This document shows positions 30,610 through 38,500 of a DNA stretch of 54,187 nt, in pieces (position 1 is the stretch's first letter; each line of letters begins with the position of its first letter). The stretch lies in the IMG/VR virus record IMGVR_UViG_3300044655_000545, positions 1 to 54,187 of that record; one strand, 5' to 3'. The notes beneath the pieces were generated by a model, which was not told where the DNA came from, did not search any database, and saw nothing but the letters and a program-made list of their open reading frames with translations. The position numbers and the translations under genes were made by a program. This DNA comes from a virus.

Positions 30610-30773
30610 ATTTATCATTCGCTGTTCAAAAAGAACTTAGAATATTCGTTTTTGAACTTATTCGTGACGGTTATCAAATGGAGGATGTACTGACGGCATT
30701 GGCCGCTCTAAAAGTGGAAATGGCTTCGGCCATGGTTTGGCAAGATGTAATAAGTACAAAAGACGTGATATAA
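30591..30773 (+). CDS. small hypothetical helical protein
   Basis: A 60-residue, mostly helical protein overlapping the hydroxymethylase-like gene by 19 bases. It has no recognised domain or ribosome site. Its 3' end coincides with the -10 element of the next promoter, so it is probably the last gene of the modification transcript. Confidence 0.6.
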   Translation: MAIERVDLSFAVQKELRIFVFELIRDGYQMEDVLTALAALKVEMASAMVWQDVISTKDVI

Positions 30774-30797
30774 TTCACGTTATGGGATACCCCCATA
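30763..30797 (+). promoter_or_regulatory. promoter with -10 box inside a palindrome, then hairpin
   Basis: TATAAT (30769-30774) is flanked by ACGTGA (30763-30768) and TCACGT (30775-30780), an 18-base inverted repeat centred on the -10 box, as expected for an operator that blocks polymerase. No good -35 is seen. Immediately after, TATGGG (30781-30786) and CCCATA (30792-30797) form a hairpin with a 5-base loop followed by CTTTTG. It could protect the 5' end of the new transcript or terminate the previous one. TATAATTCAC matches the early promoter at 19178. Confidence 0.55.
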
Positions 30798-30829
30798 CTT
30801 TTGTAAATTGACTATTGAAAGGAATTGAA

Positions 30830-31537
30830 ATGTTACCTAAAATTCGTTGGACAGAACGTGAACGCGATCTAGTCATTATGACCGCTGTGGAGTATTACAA
30901 CTCAGGCACTTACAGCCCAATTGCGTCGCTTAGGCAAGCGCAAATTGTGCTGTCACCTGATCGTCGTCGTACTATGCAAAGTCATTCTGCAGTGCCTGAC
31001 TTAATCAAAGAGCTTAAGGTACGTGCCATGCAGGATGTGCCAAAGCGAAAGGTGGTGGAAACTACCACACCTGTGGAAATAATGCCTCCAGCGCCACTGG
31101 TGATGCCTAGAACCGATGCACCAGTTGATCTCGTTGAGCAGTTGGTGAATACTATTACACAACGATTCATTCTGGGGCTTCGTGAAAGCCTGCAAGTTGC
31201 TGTTAAAGAGCTTGAGCATGAGTTTAAGATTGAAAAGCATAATCCAACGTATGGCGCATCTGGCAAGACATTGCCTAAGGTAGTCATCATTGGGTTGCTG
31301 GGTGATCAGGTCCACGCCATCACCAAAGAATTCTCTGATCGGTACGAGGTAAAATGTATTGACACCGATAGAGCCATGGGTATGTCACCGCCACAAGCTA
31401 ATGCATACCTTTTGATGAAGAACTTCATCAACCACCCGCTGTACCACAAGTACCAAGCATTCCCTAATCATGTTTTAATAGATGGAGGCATGTCAACCCT
31501 CCGCATGTGGCTACAAACTAAAGGACAAGACTTATGA
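30830..31537 (+). CDS. putative DNA-associated protein with DUF2325-like C-terminus
   Basis: A 235-residue protein. The N-terminus (IRWTERERDLVIMTAVEYY) looks like a SANT/HTH-type helix bundle, followed by a Pro-rich linker and a helical section. The C-terminal 85 residues start with PKVVIIGLLGDQ and contain LLMKNFINHPLYHKY and VLIDGGMSTLRMWL, resembling DUF2325-type Rossmann domains. It follows a dedicated palindromic promoter and an ATTGAAAGG ribosome site at ATG 30830. It may regulate or mark a later class of rightward genes. Function is unknown. Confidence 0.6.
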   Translation: MLPKIRWTERERDLVIMTAVEYYNSGTYSPIASLRQAQIVLSPDRRRTMQSHSAVPDLIKELKVRAMQDVPKRKVVETTTPVEIMPPAPLVMPRTDAPVDLVEQLVNTITQRFILGLRESLQVAVKELEHEFKIEKHNPTYGASGKTLPKVVIIGLLGDQVHAITKEFSDRYEVKCIDTDRAMGMSPPQANAYLLMKNFINHPLYHKYQAFPNHVLIDGGMSTLRMWLQTKGQDL

Positions 31538-31746
31538 CAACCGAAGATTTTGTGTATACACCTTCATCAACTTGCGTCACCGAAAGATGGCGCCGTGTTT
31601 ATAACTGGGTTCCTCCATCCGAGGATCCTGCCTACGTCAAAAAATGGTATGACTTTAGATCACGGTCTGCCAGAGGTATTGAGGCACTTGACCAACCTAT
31701 CGAGGTGCCTCAGTTCATCTCCATTAAGAAGTGGAAGAAGCAATGA
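31534..31746 (+). CDS. small hypothetical protein
   Basis: A 70-residue protein rich in Trp, Tyr and Arg (ERWRRVYNWVPPSEDPAYVKKWYDFR), with a basic C-terminus (IKKWKKQ). The start overlaps the previous stop codon as ATGA and its stop overlaps the next start likewise. No family was recognised. The composition would suit a nucleic-acid-binding peptide, but that is speculation. Confidence 0.65.
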   Translation: MTTEDFVYTPSSTCVTERWRRVYNWVPPSEDPAYVKKWYDFRSRSARGIEALDQPIEVPQFISIKKWKKQ

Positions 31747-32069
31747 AGCAACCAATAGATATGGTTAAACTGTCGTATGACGACTGGGTGGATCTACTCA
31801 CGCAAACTAATCATTTGGAATTGCTAAGCAACCCCTACGACGTGTGGATTGAGGCTTTCCACGTGGGTAGTATCTTGGAACGTAGGAACTGCGCGTATCA
31901 AATACGCACAAGCATGGGGCTGGTTTCTTCAGAAGACTTTGATGATGACACGACTATGTCGGTCACCGATGTTAAGCAAATGCAAATTGGTTTGCTTAAG
32001 AAAGTCTTGGAGATCTTGGAGCCTACCGCACAGACCCCGGCGGTTCCGATGGCGGGGGTAAAGCCATAG
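31743..32069 (+). CDS. hypothetical acidic protein, last rightward gene
   Basis: A 108-residue protein with a YDDWVDLLTQTNHLELL helix and a late coiled coil (VKQMQIGLLKKVLEIL). ATG 31743 has GGAAG upstream and overlaps the previous stop. The final 47 bases overlap, tail to tail, the end of the leftward gene at 32023. No terminator is visible at this convergence. Confidence 0.65.
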   Translation: MKQPIDMVKLSYDDWVDLLTQTNHLELLSNPYDVWIEAFHVGSILERRNCAYQIRTSMGLVSSEDFDDDTTMSVTDVKQMQIGLLKKVLEILEPTAQTPAVPMAGVKP

Positions 32070-33042
32070 GGTTAGCCTTAGGCGCTGCAGGCTCATTATA
32101 CTTATCCAAAGCGTACTGAGCTCCTGTGGCGCCTAAGCCTAAGGCAAGCCCTGGAATTTGAAGCCCTGGGACCATAGACATTAAACCACCAGCGCCGGCC
32201 AAAGCTGATAGCACCATGCCAGAGCGGTCGCCATTCATGTACCGCTGATAAGCTTCATAAAAGCTCATACCAGCTCCTGCACCGCCTAAGGCACCGCCAA
32301 CAAGTGGTGCTTTGGCAACATTTGCCAACTTAGACATTGGCCCTGGAGTTGCATCAGCTAACCGTTTAGCAGCAGCGGCTTCGGCAGCTGGTGTAGCAGC
32401 AGCTCTTGCAGAAGTGGCAGCCTCGGCTTCCTTGCCTTGTCTAATAAGTCTATCCACCAAAGACTCTTTAATTTGCCCGGGCTCACCTGCGCTATAAATG
32501 TCAGGCCCAAACTTCTTGGTTAATTTTTTGGTAACTTCGCCTTGGCCTTTACTGCGCTGATAAGTTGCTGCAGCTTCTGGTACGCCGCCTGCAATTTCTT
32601 TTGAGCCGCCTGCCCAATTTTGATACCATTTTGTGCCAGAAGTTTGAGCTTTAGGCGTAGCCAATTGCTCAGGTTGGATACCTGCTTTAAGTAATTCTTC
32701 ATCGCGTAGTTTTAGCAACATGTCTTTAACACGCTGCTCCTCCTGTAGTTTCTTAACGCCTTCGGCTGTTCGCATTTCCTTTGTCGGCAATAGCTTTGAC
32801 ATGCCTTTTTGTACAAGCGGGCCAGACACAGCACCTACGCCAGTGGCAACAGCCTTCTCTTCATCCGGTGATAAACCTAGCATAGGCGCCAAAGTCTTTG
32901 GCTTTTTAGTTGTACTGGGCGCAGTCTTTGCAGGCCCAATTGGCATGGTAAAGATGTCGTCGAGTTCCCCTAAACTGTCAGTCTGTGATGTACCCTGTGG
33001 ATCACCAAAAATAAGTGCATCCAGCTTATCGTCTTTTGCCAT
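32023..33042 (-). CDS. putative ejection protein with Gly/Ala-zipper region
   Basis: A 339-residue protein. The N-terminal part is charged and helical. Residues about 205-225 are Ala-rich. From about 235 to 310 there are glycine-zipper-like hydrophobic stretches (GGALGGAGAGM, LAGAGGLMSMVPGLQIPGLALGLGATG) that could insert in a membrane. The C-terminus is Pro-rich and basic. Together with the next two upstream genes it forms a set of helical, low-complexity virion candidates after the tail hub, where podoviruses encode internal (ejection) proteins. It is the last gene of the leftward unit. Function is inferred. Confidence 0.55.
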   Translation of the reverse strand: MAKDDKLDALIFGDPQGTSQTDSLGELDDIFTMPIGPAKTAPSTTKKPKTLAPMLGLSPDEEKAVATGVGAVSGPLVQKGMSKLLPTKEMRTAEGVKKLQEEQRVKDMLLKLRDEELLKAGIQPEQLATPKAQTSGTKWYQNWAGGSKEIAGGVPEAAATYQRSKGQGEVTKKLTKKFGPDIYSAGEPGQIKESLVDRLIRQGKEAEAATSARAAATPAAEAAAAKRLADATPGPMSKLANVAKAPLVGGALGGAGAGMSFYEAYQRYMNGDRSGMVLSALAGAGGLMSMVPGLQIPGLALGLGATGAQYALDKYNEPAAPKANPMALPPPSEPPGSVR

Positions 33043-33050
33043 ATGTCAAC

Positions 33051-34610
33051 TCACTGTGGGTTAAACTGTCTGAACAACTGCATCCGGTATTCGGCGTAGT
33101 CTTTATTGATCTTCTCATACACGCTGCCGGGGCTAAAGAACTGGCGTGGTGAAGCAGCTGGGCCAACTTTACTGGTGTACCCATCATAGGCGCCGTACAA
33201 AGCTTCACGTTGCTTGTTCAACAATAACTGCTGGCGTGCCCACAACTGAACAGCCTTTGATGAGTCATCAATACTTGCCATTGGCGCCTGCAAGAGCCTT
33301 GCATCGTTATCCGTAGGGTTAACACCTAATAAGCCCTTATTAGCTTTTACGTTGGCTAAGAACTCAGTTCCTAAAATGCGGCTTACGTCGCGAACTGCTT
33401 GCTGATCTTCAGGCTCAAGCCTAACACGTTGCAAGAAGTCTTTAACTGGCAACCCAAGTCGCGCAGTATAAGTGCCGGCTTGTGCTTGTGCGCCTTCTTG
33501 CGCTGCAGTCAGCAAACCAGAAAGCAAACCTTTTTCTTGCATTATCGCAAAGATTTGCGGTCTACGCGTTGCAATCTCATTCAACTGCTTCAAGTTAGTA
33601 TTGGATGATTCCAATAACTGCGGCGTGTAGTTAAGGATCTCATCACGCTTAAGATTGAATGACTTATCAGCTTCTTCAACACGACGCTTTTCAATTTCAG
33701 CCCGTGATTGCAAAGGCATACCTTGCAAATCACTTGCCCTAGGCGCCTGCCCGGGTGTAGGCATTGGCGGCTGAGCAGTAACTGCGGGTGCTGGCGGTTG
33801 GCCTGCTTGTTGCTGCGCAACCAATGGCATAACAACAGGCGGTGGAACTGGAGCACCGGGTACAGGACCTGGAGCAGCTCCGGGCATTACCGCTGGAGCA
33901 CCGGGCATTGCTGTAGTTGGCGCAGGGGCAGGCTTAGGTATATCGCCAAGACGTTTGCCACCGGGCATAAGTGGGACAATGTCAGCGCCGTACTTAGCAA
34001 TGAGATCAGCCTCATTCATACCAAGCTCGCGGTCTTTAACTGCGTTGCTAACTTGACGCTGAGTTTGCTCAGCAACAAACTTTTCGCGGTCAAGCCCAAG
34101 CTTGCCCATCTCATTCTGCATGGTGAATGTACCCTTGACAATCTCACCAACCTTAGGCGATAATTGCGCAACCATGGGGTAGATCTTAGCAAGCTTTGCA
34201 GCAACATCCGGAGTCACGTTGCCACTTGACAATACGCCTTCAACCTGCGCTGGTGCAACACCTAATGTTGCTGAAAGCAATTGCAAAGCCTTGCCTTGGT
34301 TCTCTACTTCATATTTTTGACCTGCCAACTGCGCTCGCATTTGCGCAATAGGCAACTGCGCTTCACGTTGCTTTTCTTGGTATTGACCCACAACACCTGC
34401 TGCGCGGCCAACGGCTTCACCAAAGTTGCCTGTGCGGCCGGGATCTAATAAGGCTGCGCCAACTTGAAATAAGTTAGGGCCTTGTTGCGTTCGAGCTTCT
34501 AATGCTGCAAGAGTCTTTTGAATGGCATCAAAGTATTCTGACTTAGCCTTATCATCACCGCCAAGCATGAATGGCGTTGATGAAGGTAACGCGCCTGTTG
34601 GTGTTGCCAT
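33051..34610 (-). CDS. putative internal virion protein
   Basis: A 519-residue protein with two helical halves joined by a Pro/Ala-rich linker at about residues 225-295 (PAPAPTTAMPGAPAVMPGA and further PP repeats). There is no signal peptide, membrane segment or enzyme motif. The start at 34610 has GGGAG. It is sandwiched between two other internal-virion candidates, 8 and 1 bases away, indicating a co-translated set. A long helical protein with a flexible linker fits an ejected protein, but the family was not recognised. Confidence 0.55.
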   Translation of the reverse strand: MATPTGALPSSTPFMLGGDDKAKSEYFDAIQKTLAALEARTQQGPNLFQVGAALLDPGRTGNFGEAVGRAAGVVGQYQEKQREAQLPIAQMRAQLAGQKYEVENQGKALQLLSATLGVAPAQVEGVLSSGNVTPDVAAKLAKIYPMVAQLSPKVGEIVKGTFTMQNEMGKLGLDREKFVAEQTQRQVSNAVKDRELGMNEADLIAKYGADIVPLMPGGKRLGDIPKPAPAPTTAMPGAPAVMPGAAPGPVPGAPVPPPVVMPLVAQQQAGQPPAPAVTAQPPMPTPGQAPRASDLQGMPLQSRAEIEKRRVEEADKSFNLKRDEILNYTPQLLESSNTNLKQLNEIATRRPQIFAIMQEKGLLSGLLTAAQEGAQAQAGTYTARLGLPVKDFLQRVRLEPEDQQAVRDVSRILGTEFLANVKANKGLLGVNPTDNDARLLQAPMASIDDSSKAVQLWARQQLLLNKQREALYGAYDGYTSKVGPAASPRQFFSPGSVYEKINKDYAEYRMQLFRQFNPQ

Positions 34611-34611
34611 A

Positions 34612-35589
34612 TTAGGACTCCCACTCTAATTGCGTAATATCACTAGGCATACCTACTCTGCTATCGAGCATGTAGTCATTAAACATGTTTGTAAGGCCTG
34701 TGCCAACTGACTTGCCAAACGGCGTAGTGCTTACGCCGCCGATGATAGAACCTAAGCCTGCAATCTGTTGAAGTGGTGATGCTGCATAGGCACCAGGAAT
34801 TGGGCCTGTATAGGTATTGGCAACTGTTGTAGGCACGTTGTAACCGCGAAGTGCTTGTGCGCCAAGATTAGCAGCTGTCAATGGAAACAGTTGCTGATTC
34901 TGGTTAATGGTCTGTTGCTGGCTACCCATGGTGGCCAATGCGTTAATGTCTGCCAAGTTAGCTGCTTGGCCTGCAGTTGCAAGACTGCCGTATTGCTGAG
35001 CGGCGCCTAGTTTTTGCGCTTGATCAGCTTGTGCAGCACGCAATGCTTCAGTATAACCAGATTGCAACGCCTGTGACTGCGCAGCTTGTGTGTTTTGCAA
35101 TCCGGTGTTAATGGCTTGCCCAAGAACCTCGGCGCCACGCTTAGATCCAAATTGGCCAGTGCCAACTGCGGATGCAGTAGCCTGCGGGGCCAAGAATTGC
35201 TGAATATTTCGCTGCCCTAACGCGCCTAAGGCGTCCACAACTTGCGTTGTGTAGGGGTTCATAAACTGTTCAATTCTGCTTTGCCCGTCAGCAATAGGCT
35301 GGCCTGTCTTTGGGTCTACAGGCTTTGCAGTAATATCGGTTTTTCCAATATCACTAGTTGATTGCAACGCTTGAGTAAAGTACCCAGGGTACGTATTGGT
35401 TGTTGTTGCAGCCTTCTCAAAAGCCGCAGTTTGCAGTGGCTGCGCATTTGCGTATTGGGCGCCGGAAACACCTGCAGTAACGCCTTTTGCCAAGTCACTT
35501 AAATAGTCAGTGTACCAAGACGGCGCAGATGTTACTTGATTCTGCGTCGTGGTGATATTCGGTAGGGGATCACCTTGCATTAAACTCAT
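34612..35589 (-). CDS. putative internal virion protein, Gln/Ala-rich
   Basis: A 325-residue protein with an N-terminal PSWYTDYLSDLAKG motif that I associate with virion proteins of aquatic podoviruses. A long Gln/Ala/Asn-rich helical region follows at about residues 120-245 (AAQSQALQSGYTEALRAAQA), then a C-terminal amphipathic end. The start at 35589 has TTTGAAAGG and overlaps the upstream gene by 4 bases. Likely part of the ejection apparatus; inference from context. Confidence 0.6.
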   Translation of the reverse strand: MSLMQGDPLPNITTTQNQVTSAPSWYTDYLSDLAKGVTAGVSGAQYANAQPLQTAAFEKAATTTNTYPGYFTQALQSTSDIGKTDITAKPVDPKTGQPIADGQSRIEQFMNPYTTQVVDALGALGQRNIQQFLAPQATASAVGTGQFGSKRGAEVLGQAINTGLQNTQAAQSQALQSGYTEALRAAQADQAQKLGAAQQYGSLATAGQAANLADINALATMGSQQQTINQNQQLFPLTAANLGAQALRGYNVPTTVANTYTGPIPGAYAASPLQQIAGLGSIIGGVSTTPFGKSVGTGLTNMFNDYMLDSRVGMPSDITQLEWES

Positions 35590-38500
35590 TTCATGCCTTT
35601 CAAATATGACAGGGGTGACTTAGCCTTAGGAGGTATTTTACCAACAGGGGCTGATCTTTTGTGTTTTCTTATGCTTTCACGCATTTTATCCAAAACTAGG
35701 GCACCAGCCTTATTTGAGCCGTTGCCCAATGCAGCAACCGTATCCGCGTCAAACACGTACTCGCCATCTGCCAACATGGCCGGTATGCTATCTGACTGGC
35801 CATCACCTGCGCCTTGCACGTAATTGCCGGTCTTTCCTGTGATGAACTCGGGAATATGCTCAACCTGACCGCCTTTAGCAAAGCCTGCCAATGGGCTTCC
35901 ACCAAGGTATTTTAATCCTGCAGAGGTCATACTGCCTGCATTCACGCCCGGAATCATAGTGCTATTGTCGTTACCGCTTACAGGATTCCCGGGAGATGGC
36001 GTGCCTGCAAGCTTGGAGCCTACAAAACTCGTACCTTCAGCAGTTTCATCGGCTTCTGCCGCTGCAGGTTTGATACGTCCTGTCAAGACTTGTAGTAATC
36101 TAGGGTCTACATTAGCAAGTTGTGGGTAAAGTTGTGCAAGTTGCGTCATTCCTGAGTCGTCCTTAATAGATGCACCAGCCAGCATTGTTGGTGTCAAAGT
36201 CCCGGGCAATGCGCCTGTACTAGCAGGCACAGTAATTGCGCCAAGCGCCCCTGATTGCTGCTGCTGTTTATTCGGCGTTGTAGGCGTCTTAGTTGCAGGC
36301 GTTTTAGTAGGGTCTGTTGTTTTTGTGGGGTCTGTCGCAGGCGACTCAGTGGTCCCTGGTGGTGTTATAACGCCGGGTGGAGGGGTAACCCCAGGTGGTT
36401 GAGTTACAACACCAGGGGGTGTTACAGGCAACGCACCGGGTGGTACTACAGGCGGCGGTGTTCTATCAATCCAGTCAACGCCAACTGCAGGTGCAGGAGT
36501 AATTGCTGGTGTCACAGCTGGAGTAACTGCTGGAGTAACTGCTGGAGTAACTGCTGGAGTAACTGCTGGAGTAACTGCTGGTGTTGTAGCAGGCGTAGTC
36601 GCTGGTGTTGTAGCAGGCGTAGTCGCTGGTGTTGTAGCAGGCGTAGTCGCTACTGACAAAGGATTTGTTATTACCGCCCCATTAGGGGTAGTTGTAGCAG
36701 CAGGTGTTGTAGTAAGCGCGCCTGTAGTTGCAGGTGTTGTGCTTACTGGTGTAGTACTTACTGGCGTTGTAGTAAGCGCTCCTGTGCTAGCAGGCGTTGT
36801 ACTTGCAGGGGTTGTAGCAAGCGCGCCAGTCGTAGTTGAAGCTGGTGTTGTTGTAAGCGTACCAGTTGGAGTACTACCGACAAGCGAGCCTGTGCCAAAA
36901 GTAGGCTCAATTTTTGCAGGTCCTAAGATGCTATTGATGTAGTTTGTTAAGCTTGTGTCTTGCTCACTAGTAGTTGAGCCTGAAAATACTTGTTCAAGCG
37001 TAAGATTGGCGCCATTTGCGCTTGTTGCCACAACATTGCTTGACCCAGTTAGATTACTAGGCAAAATACTGCTTACAACGTCACTGCCTAAGCCTACAGA
37101 ATCGCCATACAGCATGGACGCGCCAACCGTGACGCTATCGCCGTTGCTCGACGTTGCAACGGGCGTACTAGAATCTACAGTAGATAGATCAATGTTGCTA
37201 TTACCATCTAAAACTTGCTGGACAGTAACAGGATTGCCTGAATAGTCTCTTCCAATTACCGCACCAGTGTCAACAACTGTTCCCGGCGTTGCCATTGCCG
37301 TCTGTACAGTGCCGCCAATAAAGCTTTCAAACACGCCATTGGATAATGCAGTGCTCCAGTTTGCAGTATCGGGGTTTACCGTGTATGCAGTAATGTAGTT
37401 TTGCGTTGCGCCTGCAACAAAGTTAGACAGCACGCCGGCAGCTGCGTTGGTTGCAAAACCTGCACCAACGTTTGTAAGTGTCTTATCAACTAAGCTCTTC
37501 ATTAAAGGCGCAACAAGCGCTTTGTCAGCAATAAAGTCAGGCCCCATCTCAGCAAGTGCATTTAAACCTGCGCTAATGTATGACTTATCACGAGCTACTT
37601 GCTCTGAATCGCCTTGTGCTTTTGCTTTTTGGTATGTTTCTTTGCCTGATGAGCCAAAGACTTCCATGAAAGAGCCAACAACGCTTGCAGTACCTTGAAT
37701 CAATCTTGCGCTATTAAGTGCTAAAGAACCACCACCTGTCAACAAAGCTGCGCCAATTTGAATTGCAGTCTCTGGAAGTTCCTCAACTGCTTCTGTGCCT
37801 GCAATGTCAAAGAAGCCAATAGGGTTATTAGCAATTGCTGCGCCAATAATCTTAGGCTTATCCCAAAAATCGGCAGACTCTGATTGCTTTACTGCTTGTA
37901 AAATTCTATTTTTTTGTACGTCAATACCGTAACCGTCTTTGCTTTGCGCAAGCTCGGCAAGCTCTTGTCCAATTTTAGTTGCAGTGTTGTTGTAGTCAAA
38001 ATCACCAGTTAATTGCGCGTATGTATTACCAATGTTGGTAATTAAACTGCCTGCGCCTCTAATGGTTGTGCCTAATGCTTGCGCACCCATGGCACTTATG
38101 TTATCTGCTGCAGATCGCTGACCTGACTCCATTAGCCTTTGCGTTTCAGCGTTTGACTCATTTGGCGCGTTGCCTAAAACTAGCGTATTGTTTAGTGCTG
38201 CAAGCCGATTAGTTTCTGCAGCATTTTGGTTTGGCGCAGCCGCAAGAGTTCTTGCCGCGGTATCATTCTGCGCAGCAACTGTGCCAGACGCGTTTGTTGT
38301 AGTAGATAAATTGGCAGTGTTTAAGGCGCCAATCTTGGCATCAGCTGCTGCGGCTGCCTCAGTTGCAGTGCCAGTGTTGTATGTCTTACCGTTCCATTCA
38401 AACGTGGCATTAGGCCCAAAGGCTAATCTGTTAGCTGCAAACGCGTCATTAAATGATATAGGCTTATTGCCTGCTGCTGCATTAGCATCAATGGCGCCTT

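Noticed and set aside
36520-36651. Possible CRISPR-like array
   Set aside because: The repeats are directly adjacent without spacers and stay in a coding frame, so they are protein-coding tandem repeats.
36255-36656. Cys/Trp/Arg-rich plus-strand frame resembling a repeat protein
   Set aside because: It is produced by the tandem DNA repeats of the leftward 1702-residue gene read on the other strand.
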